Positions 54,868-62,662 of a stretch of DNA of 64,000 bases are shown here, in pieces. Below the pieces are notes generated by a model. The model was not told where the DNA came from. It did not search any database and worked only from the letters and a program-made list of their open reading frames with translations. Position 1 is the stretch's first letter, and each line of letters begins with the position of its first letter. The stretch spans positions 62,001 through 126,000 of the forward strand of contig JAJPHN010000014.1 in the NCBI GenBank assembly GCA_021325235.1, given 5' to 3'. The translations under genes and the position numbers were made by a program. This stretch comes from Terriglobia bacterium (GTDB lineage Bacteria; Acidobacteriota; Terriglobia; Bryobacterales; Bryobacteraceae).

Positions 54868-56522
54868 TGCGGCGGATAGGGCGTCAGGTGTGGAGGATGG
54901 AAATCGGGTTCGAGAAGCCATTTCTTGCGGGAAGGGAAGTAGCGCTCCAATTTTTGATTTTCGTCTGCGCCCAGATCGAGAGCCCAGATTATGCGCGCTC
55001 GACCGATATCGGCTGCGTTTGCGATCCACTCGCCAAAACGATGCTGCCGGGTGTACCGAACGAATACGAGTTGATCACCCGGCGCGGCGGCGAGGTCACG
55101 TGCGATGGAGATGCGTCCTTCGGGATCGCCATGGTTGACGAAATCCCAGGTCTCATACGTTGTCACCGCGAGAAGAGCGGGATGATTCGAAAGATGGATG
55201 GCGTACCAGAAAACAAAATGCGCGCCACACAGGCAGATCAGGAGCACGGCTGCGAGGGGATTGCGGCGGTGCAGCGCGCACATTCCGCAAAGCGCCCATA
55301 ACAGGAATAGGCACGCCACCGCCGCGATGTACTGGGTGTGGAAGTAGGGATAGAAATTTGTACCGAAAAAAAAGAAGCCTAGAACGGTAAGCACAAACAG
55401 GAAAATTGTGCGCCGGCGAAAGGCAAAGGGCAGCGCAAGAAAAAGCGGCGCCAGCAGGAAGAAGCGGGCGTATGGAAGACGTTCGAGAAGCCGCGAGACG
55501 TAGCGGGCCGGCGAATCGGCAGCAGATCCATGAATCGCGGCTTGCGCGCGGTAATCGAGTTCCTGCTCCGGTGTGAGCGGGTTGTGTGGAACGGGATTGG
55601 GCTCGAAGGTGAAGCTGGCCGGTACACCGTATTGATAACGGCTCAGCTGGTAAGGGAGTTGGGTCCAGCCTCCCGTGACGGCTTTGTTTTGCGCCAGGAG
55701 GAGGCCGAATGCGAGTAGCGGAAGCGGGGCCGCAAAGATAAGCATGCGCCGGTGTTCCGGTCTCGTCAAACAGACTGCATAGGCGAAAACACAAACGCAG
55801 AGCAGGACGAATTCAAAAGGACGGGTGAGTAACTGCAGTGACAGGCCGAGACCGAGCAACCAGACCGCGCGGCGCGAGCCGAGTCTTGGAAGCGCGCCAA
55901 AGACGAGGCATCCGGCACAGGCAGAGAGCGAGCCGCCCCAGTAGGAATTGGTCCATGGATTGAGCGGCCCGAATTGAACAACAGCGAGCAAACCTCCGGC
56001 GAGTGCCCAGATTGCCGGAATCCAGGCGCGCAGCATCCAATAGCAGAGCGCAGGCAGCGCGGCCGAAACGAGCAGAACACCCGCCCAGTAGCTGCCGAAG
56101 AGGGTTCGTCCCAGAGCGAGTGCGATGCCTTGCCCGGGTGGATAAATCGAGCTGTAAGTGGGGTGCTGGAGGATAAAGACAGCTTCGAAGAACTGAGAAA
56201 GCGGGTGGGGCGGATTCGCGAGACGCAGGTGACGCAGCGTGTCCGCCAGGAGAATGTAGCTGAAGTCGTCGGCACCGGCGGGAATCGGGACAGGTGCCGC
56301 TGCGAGCAAAGCGAGGCGAAGTGCCAGGCCGAGCGCAAACAGAGTGAGCATGGCGACGGCTGGAGACTGAGCGAGCTTCCGCGCATACGGCTGTAGCGCT
56401 ACGCGCGCGAATAGCAAAATCGAGAGAAGAAGCGCCAGCGAAAAAACGACAAAATCGGCTGCTCCGAAACCGATCGGATTGCGCAAGGGCAGGAATGAGC
56501 GGAAAAGATCGAAAAGATACAC
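54864..56522 (-). CDS. GT39/mannosyltransferase-like polytopic membrane protein, copy 2
   Basis: 552 residues from a GTG at 56522. That start gives the same length as its paralogue at 52501 (553); the frame stays open to a TTG at 56561. It has about ten helices, the acidic loop ADDFSYILLADT, the long loop with PTYSSIYPPGQG, and an extracytoplasmic C-terminal domain with WALDLGADENQKLERYFPSRK and LEPDFHPPHL. It is the first gene of a six-gene overlapping operon that runs down to 48696. It is divergent from the copper monooxygenase cluster across 82 bases. Confidence 0.78.
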   Translation of the reverse strand: MYLFDLFRSFLPLRNPIGFGAADFVVFSLALLLSILLFARVALQPYARKLAQSPAVAMLTLFALGLALRLALLAAAPVPIPAGADDFSYILLADTLRHLRLANPPHPLSQFFEAVFILQHPTYSSIYPPGQGIALALGRTLFGSYWAGVLLVSAALPALCYWMLRAWIPAIWALAGGLLAVVQFGPLNPWTNSYWGGSLSACAGCLVFGALPRLGSRRAVWLLGLGLSLQLLTRPFEFVLLCVCVFAYAVCLTRPEHRRMLIFAAPLPLLAFGLLLAQNKAVTGGWTQLPYQLSRYQYGVPASFTFEPNPVPHNPLTPEQELDYRAQAAIHGSAADSPARYVSRLLERLPYARFFLLAPLFLALPFAFRRRTIFLFVLTVLGFFFFGTNFYPYFHTQYIAAVACLFLLWALCGMCALHRRNPLAAVLLICLCGAHFVFWYAIHLSNHPALLAVTTYETWDFVNHGDPEGRISIARDLAAAPGDQLVFVRYTRQHRFGEWIANAADIGRARIIWALDLGADENQKLERYFPSRKKWLLEPDFHPPHLTPYPPQ

Positions 56523-56604
56523 GGTTTTGCAGTCCGAAACGCATGGCGGAGAGGCCGCCAAACTCGATATACTCGGTTTCAGGCGCCCCGGGAGCGCCGG
56601 TCAC

Positions 56605-57957
56605 GTGAGAACAGCTTTACTCTGGCTCGTGCCTGCCTTTGCCGGCGTGGCGCTCGCAGCCGATCCGACCGTCACATTCACGCACGATGTGGCTCCGCTA
56701 CTTTATCAGCATTGTACGAGGTGTCACCATCCGAACGACGTGGCTCCGATGTCGCTGATTACATACAAAGAAGCGCGGCCGTGGGCGGCAGCGATGAAAG
56801 AGGCGGTGGTCACGCGCAAAATGCCGCCCTGGCAGGCAGATCCGCATTATGGCCATTTTGCGAACGATCCGCGGCTCAGCGACGCCGAGATTCAAACGAT
56901 TGTGAAATGGGTGCAGGAAGGTGCTCCGGAAGGAAATCGGGCCGATCTTCCGGCCGCGCCGAGTTATCCGGATGGCTGGAAAATTGGCAAGCCCGACGCG
57001 ATTATCCCGATCCCGGCGGATTATACGGTGAAACCGCACGATCCGGATCAATATGTGTATCTGCGAGTGCAGACCAATTTCCCGGAAGACCGCTGGGTGA
57101 GCGCCGTAGAGCTACGGCCGGGCAATCGCCGCATTGTGCACCACGCGCATGTGTACCTGTATGTTCCGCCGAAGCCGAAGACCGCAAGCGACACGGCGAA
57201 GAAAGACGATAAACCGCAGCCGATGATCAAGCGCGACGGTACGAACCACATCAATCCGCTGATGCCGGTGGTGGATGACGGGTGCTCGCTTCCTCACGGC
57301 GGAAACGCATTCGGCGATCCGCAGGAGAATAATATTCTTGGCTCGTATCTGCCGGGTAAAGCTCCCGATGTGTTCCCGGAAGGATATGCGCGCAAGATCC
57401 CCAAAGGCGCCGTGCTGGAATTCCAGATCCACTATAACTCGCAGACCATCACCGATACGGAAACGGATCGCACCAGCGTTGGCGTTGTGTTTGCCAAGGA
57501 GCCGCCAAAGCAGCAATTGCGGCGCGTCGACGTTTCGAATCACTTTTTCAAAATTCCGGCGGGCGACCCGGATCACTTAGTTACCGCCTGCTATGTCTTT
57601 CCCGAGAATGTGGATCTGATGTCCTATACCGCGCACATGCATCTGCGGGGAAAAGATATGAAGTTCATCGCGATCCATCCGGACGGACACCAGGAAGTAC
57701 TCGCTTCCGTGCCGAACTACGATTTCAACTGGCAGAACGAGTATCAGCTCGCGCAGCCGGTGCCGATCGAAGCGGGTACGAAAATCAAGATTGTTGCGCA
57801 TTTCGATAACTCGGCGAATAACAAGTACAATCCCGATCCCACGAAGGACATTCGCTGGGGCGAGCCGAGTACGGAAGAGATGATGGACGGCTGGTTCGAA
57901 TTTATTCTGCCCCAAAAGCCGGCGGAAACCGCGTCGATCGCGCACGGAGCCAAATGA
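56605..57957 (+). CDS. Exported haem-c / PHM-type copper monooxygenase fusion, copy 1
   Basis: 450 residues from the GTG at 56605, followed directly by a signal peptide (about 1-19, ending ALAA). A haem-c domain comes first: C37-T-R-C40-H41, with a conserved MPPW at 73-76 whose Met is a candidate axial ligand. A copper type II, ascorbate-dependent-type monooxygenase follows, with all six ligands expected from rat PHM: H179, H180 and H276 (FQIHYN) for CuH, and H344, H346 (AHMHLRG) and M426 (TEEMMDG) for CuM. It should hydroxylate an activated C-H next to nitrogen in the periplasm. Substrate is unknown. The stop overlaps copy 2 (ATGA). Confidence 0.88.
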   Translation: MRTALLWLVPAFAGVALAADPTVTFTHDVAPLLYQHCTRCHHPNDVAPMSLITYKEARPWAAAMKEAVVTRKMPPWQADPHYGHFANDPRLSDAEIQTIVKWVQEGAPEGNRADLPAAPSYPDGWKIGKPDAIIPIPADYTVKPHDPDQYVYLRVQTNFPEDRWVSAVELRPGNRRIVHHAHVYLYVPPKPKTASDTAKKDDKPQPMIKRDGTNHINPLMPVVDDGCSLPHGGNAFGDPQENNILGSYLPGKAPDVFPEGYARKIPKGAVLEFQIHYNSQTITDTETDRTSVGVVFAKEPPKQQLRRVDVSNHFFKIPAGDPDHLVTACYVFPENVDLMSYTAHMHLRGKDMKFIAIHPDGHQEVLASVPNYDFNWQNEYQLAQPVPIEAGTKIKIVAHFDNSANNKYNPDPTKDIRWGEPSTEEMMDGWFEFILPQKPAETASIAHGAK

Positions 57958-59297
57958 AGAAAGTACTACTGGCGGCCACGCTCGCAAGCTCGGTATATGC
58001 GGCGCCGGCGGTGACGTTCAATAAGGACGTAGCGCCGATTCTGTACAAGAACTGCGTTGTCTGCCATCATCCGAACGACATCGCGCCGATGTCGCTGCTC
58101 ACTTACAAAGAGGCGCGTCCATGGGCGGCGGCGATACGGCAGGCGGTTGTTACTCGGACCATGCCGCCCTGGCATGCCGATCCGAATGTGGGACATTACC
58201 TGAACGATCCGCGCTTGTCGAACGATGAAATCGCAACGATCGAGGCGTGGGTGAAAGCCGGCTCACCGGAAGGCGACCCGAAGGACCTGCCGCCCGCGCC
58301 TGTTTTCAAGGACGGCTGGCACATCAAGCCGGATGTGGTGCTGACGATTCCGGAGACGACCGTTGCCGCAGCCAATCAGGACGATTACGAGTACATCTAC
58401 GTTCCGACCAATTTCACGGAAGACAAATGGGTGCAGGCGGCCGAAGTGGTGCCGGGCGACCGTCGGGTGGTGCATCACGCAACGGTGAGTGTAGTGGCGG
58501 CCAAAGATGTTCCGAAGCTCGAAAATCCGAACGCACACGCGGAAGAAGATCAGTTCCATTTCCGCACGGGCAAGGTGAACCATTTGAAAATGGACGCCCC
58601 GGTGTCGGATGACGGGTGCGTCGCTTCGAATGATCCGAGAGTGAAGGACTGGTCCGGGGGGTATCTGAACTATGTGCCGGCGATCTATCTTCCGGGGCAT
58701 CTGGCCGAGACGCGTCCGCCCGGTTATGCGCTGAAGATTCCGGCGGGTTCGTATCTGCAGTTCCAGGTGCATTACAGCAATCGCCTGGGCGAAACGGTGA
58801 AAGACCGGACGAGTATCGGGCTGGTGTTTGCGAAAGAGCCGGTTGAGCACGAAGTAGCGCAGTACGAGATCTGGAACAACTGGTTTCTGATTCCGCCCGG
58901 CGATGGAAACCATAAAGTTACTTCGTGCTACACGCTCCCTAAGGATGTTGAGGCAGTGGCGTACACGGCGCACATGCACTTTCGCGGAAAGAGTATGCAG
59001 ACCGAAGCCATTTATCCGGATGGCCGGCATGAACTGCTCTTCAGCGTTCCTAAGTACGATTTCCGCTGGCAGGAGACTTATTTCCTCAAGCAGCATTTCA
59101 TCCTCCCCAAAGGTACAAAGCTGATTACGACTGCTTACTTCGATAACTCGGCGAATAATCCGCTGAATCCGGATCCATCGAAAGCGATTCGCTGGGGCGA
59201 GCCGAGTAATGAAGAAATGATGGGCTTCTGGCTGGCGTTCGCGGATGTTGATACGACGAAGCAGAGTGCGCAGGCAGCCAGGCACCCGGAGAGATAA
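57954..59297 (+). CDS. Exported haem-c / PHM-type copper monooxygenase fusion, copy 2
   Basis: A 447-residue paralogue of the preceding gene, with signal peptide about 1-16. Haem motif C34-V-V-C37-H38, MPPW at 70-73. Copper ligands are H174, H175, H273, H340, H342 and M422, all present. The two copies differ most in the loop after the CuH histidines (HHAHVYLY in copy 1, HHATVSVV here) and in the ~40 residues that follow it, the likely substrate-facing part. They could hydroxylate different substrates or act as a pair. It starts 4 bases inside copy 1, and the PAL-like gene begins 2 bases after its stop. Confidence 0.88.
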   Translation: MKKVLLAATLASSVYAAPAVTFNKDVAPILYKNCVVCHHPNDIAPMSLLTYKEARPWAAAIRQAVVTRTMPPWHADPNVGHYLNDPRLSNDEIATIEAWVKAGSPEGDPKDLPPAPVFKDGWHIKPDVVLTIPETTVAAANQDDYEYIYVPTNFTEDKWVQAAEVVPGDRRVVHHATVSVVAAKDVPKLENPNAHAEEDQFHFRTGKVNHLKMDAPVSDDGCVASNDPRVKDWSGGYLNYVPAIYLPGHLAETRPPGYALKIPAGSYLQFQVHYSNRLGETVKDRTSIGLVFAKEPVEHEVAQYEIWNNWFLIPPGDGNHKVTSCYTLPKDVEAVAYTAHMHFRGKSMQTEAIYPDGRHELLFSVPKYDFRWQETYFLKQHFILPKGTKLITTAYFDNSANNPLNPDPSKAIRWGEPSNEEMMGFWLAFADVDTTKQSAQAARHPER

Positions 59298-59299
59298 GT

Positions 59300-60355
59300 A
59301 TGAAACGATTGCAATCGACTTCGAGACGCCATTTTGTGCGGCAGATCGGAACGGGACTCGCGGCGCCGCTGATCCTCGGAGCTACCGATAAGGCCGGAAC
59401 AAAGAAGCCCGTGCTGGGTTCGGGCGAGCATACCTACGAAGTCACGCACGACTGGGGCGAACTGCCGGCCGATATTCAATACGGCAACACGCACGGAGTC
59501 TGTGAAGACTCGCAGGGGCGCATCTACATTCACCACACGGTCTGGGCGACAAGCGAGAAGCCGGATTCGATGGTGGTGTTCGATGGCGACGGCAAGTTCA
59601 TCAAGAGCTGGGGCCGCGAATTCAAAGGCGGCGCGCATGGGCTGACCATCCGGCGCGAGGGCAGCACGGAGTATTTGTATCTGAGCGATATCCAGCGTGG
59701 GCTAGTCGTCAAGACAACGCTTGATGGCGAGGAAGTCTTCACGCTCGGTTATCCGAAAGAGTCCGAACCGTATGCGAAACCCGGACCGGACGGCAAGCCG
59801 ATCAAATACAGCCCGACCAACCTTGCGATCGCACCCAATGGAGATATCTACGTAGGCGACGGTTACGGCTCAAGTTACATCAATCAGTACGATTCGAGTG
59901 GCAAACATATCCGCACCTTCGGGGGGCCCGGAAAAGACGCCGGCCAGCTGCTTTGTCCGCACGGCATTATGGTCGATACGCGCGCCAGCGAGCCAATTCT
60001 CGTGATCGCCGATCGCAGCAACAAGCGGATTCAGCGCTTCACGCTGGATGGCAAGCACGTGGATTTCATCTACGGTACGCCTGCGCCGTGTAATTTCAAC
60101 GTTTATAAGAACGGCGACATGGTTGTCCCGGATCTATTTGCGCGCGTGACCATCATGGATCGCGACAACAAGATCATCGAAAATCTGGGCGACGATTCCG
60201 GCAGCAACTATATGGAAACGCGCAAGCTCACGCGTGACCACTTCAAGCCGGGTAAATTCGTCTGCCCGCACGGCGCCTGTTTCGATCACGAAGGCAACAT
60301 TTACGTAGTCGAGTGGGTGGAAGTCGGGAGAGTGAGCAAGCTGCGCAAGGTTTAG
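59300..60355 (+). CDS. Tat-exported NHL beta-propeller, peptidyl-alpha-hydroxyglycine lyase (PAL)-like
   Basis: 351 residues. A twin-arginine signal (SRRHFVRQIGTGLAAPLILG, about 8-27) leads to a six-bladed NHL propeller. The order of motifs follows animal PAL: HGLTI with H113, SPTNLAIAPNGDIYVGDGY with Y189, GQLLCPHGIMVD with H221, VIADRSNKRIQRF, and a final CPHG with H324. In rat PAL the three zinc ligands and the active-site Tyr fall in the corresponding phrases. PAL cleaves the hydroxyglycine made by PHM to an amide plus glyoxylate. The Asp next to the last zinc His in rat PAL is Gly here, so activity is unproven. It directly follows two PHM-like genes. Confidence 0.8.
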   Translation: MKRLQSTSRRHFVRQIGTGLAAPLILGATDKAGTKKPVLGSGEHTYEVTHDWGELPADIQYGNTHGVCEDSQGRIYIHHTVWATSEKPDSMVVFDGDGKFIKSWGREFKGGAHGLTIRREGSTEYLYLSDIQRGLVVKTTLDGEEVFTLGYPKESEPYAKPGPDGKPIKYSPTNLAIAPNGDIYVGDGYGSSYINQYDSSGKHIRTFGGPGKDAGQLLCPHGIMVDTRASEPILVIADRSNKRIQRFTLDGKHVDFIYGTPAPCNFNVYKNGDMVVPDLFARVTIMDRDNKIIENLGDDSGSNYMETRKLTRDHFKPGKFVCPHGACFDHEGNIYVVEWVEVGRVSKLRKV

Positions 60356-60357
60356 TT

Positions 60358-61218
60358 TTGGGATTGCAGTTCACCCGGCGTAGTTGTTTGGCGCTGCTCG
60401 CAACCTGCGCGTTTGGGCAGGACAAGAACGCGCCTCCTGACAAAGACTGGGTCTGTCCGATGGATCCGGATTACCGGTCCGATAAGCCCGGCTTTTGTCC
60501 AAAGTGCGGCATGAAGCTGGTGCTGGGCATCCCGGACCGGGTCGAGTATCCGCTTGAAATCTCGCACGCTCCCGATGTGCTGCGGCCAGGCGAAACGGCG
60601 CGGTTAACGCTGCGCGCGTATCGTCCCGGGACGCAGCAGATTGTGACACAGTTCGAGATCGTTCACGAGAAGCTGATCCATCTGTTTATCGTGAGCGAGA
60701 ACCTGTCGTATTTCGCGCATGTGCATCCGGTGGCGCAGCCCGACGGCTCGTTTACGCTCGATGTGAAGTTGCCGTATGGCGGGATGTACCGGCTGCTGGC
60801 GGATTTCTATCCGGCGGGAGCGGTGCCGCAGCTCGCGGTCGGTACATTATTCGTTGCCGGCGAGAGCACAAAGCCGCAGCTTGCGCCGGCGCTCGCTCCC
60901 TCGAAATCCGAAAACACAACAGCGAGCCTGCGCATGGATCCTGAGCAGCCGCTTGCCGGGTTGGAGACGAAGTTGTTTTTTTCGCTCGATCCCGCGGAGG
61001 GACTGCAGCCCTACCTCGGCGCCTGGGCGCACATGCTGGCAGCGAGCGAGGATCTGATCGACCTGCTGCATCTGCATCCTTTCCTGGCAGATGGGAGGGC
61101 GAGTCTGCAATTCAACGTGATTTTCCCGCGCGACGGCCTCTATCGCGTCTGGACACAAATCCAGCGGCAGAATGTGGTCAACACGTTTGTGTTCACGATC
61201 CCGGTAAAGGCGCTTTGA
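60358..61218 (+). CDS. Exported protein with heavy-metal-binding (HMBD) domain
   Basis: 286 residues from a TTG at 60358, two bases after the PAL-like stop; a TTG at 60364 is also possible. A signal peptide or lipoprotein signal (about 5-21, TRRSCLALLATCAFGQ) precedes an HMBD zinc/copper-binding motif, WVCPMDPDYRSDKPGFCPKCGMKL (about 31-54), of the kind seen in CusB- and CopA-related proteins. Two Ig-like/beta domains follow, with His-rich phrases (YFAHVHPVAQ, DLLHLHPFLADG). It may deliver copper to the PHM-like enzymes, which is inferred from position. It overlaps the convergent cytochrome gene by 26 bases. Confidence 0.75.
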   Translation: MGLQFTRRSCLALLATCAFGQDKNAPPDKDWVCPMDPDYRSDKPGFCPKCGMKLVLGIPDRVEYPLEISHAPDVLRPGETARLTLRAYRPGTQQIVTQFEIVHEKLIHLFIVSENLSYFAHVHPVAQPDGSFTLDVKLPYGGMYRLLADFYPAGAVPQLAVGTLFVAGESTKPQLAPALAPSKSENTTASLRMDPEQPLAGLETKLFFSLDPAEGLQPYLGAWAHMLAASEDLIDLLHLHPFLADGRASLQFNVIFPRDGLYRVWTQIQRQNVVNTFVFTIPVKAL

Positions 61219-61873
61219 TCGTTTCGAGCGTGTAACGCAGCGGCGCTGAGGCTTCGATCACGGCGCCGGCGGGGACCTCGATCGGCTTCTGAAACGTGAA
61301 CGTGTGCGCGAATTTCGGATCGTAGCGATATAGCCAGACCAGCGGCTCAACACGTCCGTCGGGCCAGCGCGCAACCACACGTGTGGATGCAACTTCGACA
61401 GTGGGCAGCGGACGAATACCGGCTAAGCGCAACGGCGAGCGCAGAGTGACGCGGGTATCGACCTGCAGCGCGTCTGCGAGCACAGGCTGCGCTGCTTGCC
61501 GCAGTGAAATTGGCGAGGTTGGCAATAGCTCGGGATTACCTTTCGGCGCGCCACCCACTACCCAGGCGGCGAGGATCAGAATGTCTTCCTGGCTCAGTCC
61601 GTTGTCGGGCGAAAGATTGCCGAAGCCTTTGACAGCACCCCACGGCGGCATGGCGCGGCTCAACACCTGTTCCTTGATCGAAACGGCCCAGGGACGCGCC
61701 TGTTCATAAGTCACCAGCGGGATCGATGCGTTCGCGCCATGACATGAGAGGCAATGACGGGCAAAGATGCGGGACACGTCGCGCGTGAACGTGAGATTCG
61801 TGGTGATGATGTCGTGGGCAGACAGAAGGCCGGTGGAGATCGATAGCGCGATCAGAAGCCGGCGCACGCTCAC
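61193..61873 (-). CDS. Exported c-type cytochrome related to the haem domain of the monooxygenases, copper core missing
   Basis: About 226 residues from a GTG at 61873 (GTG at 61867 possible), with a signal peptide ending LLSA. The N-terminal ~110 residues match the haem domains of the two monooxygenases: CLSCH, a YEQARPWA phrase and MPPW. The C-terminal ~95 residues resemble only the last strands of the monooxygenase C-domain ([16 protein letters not shown] and [13 protein letters not shown] against HPDGHQEVLASVPNYD and PIEAGTKIKIVA). The HH, HMH and EEMM copper motifs are absent. It looks like a shortened paralogue that keeps electron transfer only. Confidence 0.78.
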   Translation of the reverse strand: MSVRRLLIALSISTGLLSAHDIITTNLTFTRDVSRIFARHCLSCHGANASIPLVTYEQARPWAVSIKEQVLSRAMPPWGAVKGFGNLSPDNGLSQEDILILAAWVVGGAPKGNPELLPTSPISLRQAAQPVLADALQVDTRVTLRSPLRLAGIRPLPTVEVASTRVVARWPDGRVEPLVWLYRYDPKFAHTFTFQKPIEVPAGAVIEASAPLRYTLETIKAPLPGS

Positions 61874-61887
61874 ATACGCTGTATAGC

Positions 61888-62643
61888 ATGCAGGCAACGA
61901 AGAAATCAGCATTGATTACGGGAGGCGGCAGCGGGATCGGTCAGGCCGTCGCAATTCGACTGGCGCAGGCGGGCTGGCGAGTCGCGATTGCGGGCAGGCG
62001 AGAGAGCGAGCTGGAAAAAACCCGCTCGCTGGCCGGCAACGAAGCCGAAGTGCTGGCGGTGCGCGCTGATGTGAGTGTGGCGGAAGAGGTGAATCAGCTT
62101 TTCGCGCGAACAAAAGAAAATTTCGACCGCCTTGACGTGCTTTTCAACAATGCCGGAATTGGCGGCCCACCCGTTCCACTGGACGAACTCGCGCTCGAGG
62201 ACTGGAACCAGGTGGTCAATGTGAATCTGACCGGAGCGTTCCTGTGCGCGCAGCACGCGATACGTCAAATGAAGCATCAGGATCCGCAGGGTGGACGTAT
62301 CATCAACAACGGCTCGATCTCGGCGCATGTTCCGCGGCCGAACTCCTCGGCGTACACGGCGACCAAACATGCGATTGCCGGATTGACAAAATCCATCTCG
62401 CTCGAAGGCCGCGCATTTAACATCGCCTGCAGCCAGATCGATATCGGCAATGCGGCGACCGAGATGAGCGAGCGCATGGCGAAAGGCGTTCTGCAGGCCA
62501 ACGGCACGATCGCGCAGGAACCGCGTATGAACCTGCAGCACGTCGCCGATGCGGTGCTCTATATGGCGGAGCTGCCGCTGGATGCCAACGTGCAATTTAT
62601 GACGCTGATGGCGACCAACATGCCTTTCATCGGCCGGGGCTGA
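61888..62643 (+). CDS. Short-chain dehydrogenase/reductase (SDR)
   Basis: 251 residues with a classical SDR layout: TGGGSGIG cofactor loop (11-18), NNAG (87-90), a catalytic Ser in NGSISAHV (143 or 145), and Y156/K160 in YTATKHA. It is NAD(P)-dependent; the absence of an acidic residue after the second strand (AIAGRRES) favours NADP. The substrate is unknown. It is divergent from the copper-less cytochrome with starts 14 bases apart. The FAD oxidoreductase begins 20 bases after its stop. Confidence 0.9.
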   Translation: MQATKKSALITGGGSGIGQAVAIRLAQAGWRVAIAGRRESELEKTRSLAGNEAEVLAVRADVSVAEEVNQLFARTKENFDRLDVLFNNAGIGGPPVPLDELALEDWNQVVNVNLTGAFLCAQHAIRQMKHQDPQGGRIINNGSISAHVPRPNSSAYTATKHAIAGLTKSISLEGRAFNIACSQIDIGNAATEMSERMAKGVLQANGTIAQEPRMNLQHVADAVLYMAELPLDANVQFMTLMATNMPFIGRG

Positions 62644-62662
62644 ACGCATATCATGAAGAGCA

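Noticed and set aside
53869-54879. A 336-codon open frame antisense to the methyltransferase and glycosyltransferase genes
   Set aside because: It spans two genes on the other strand with strong motifs and shows charged low-complexity text only.
59300-60355. Reading the NHL propeller as a generic binding protein only
   Set aside because: Generic NHL proteins lack the ordered His/Tyr set seen here, and the gene directly follows two PHM-like genes, so a PAL-like enzyme is the better reading, though unproven.
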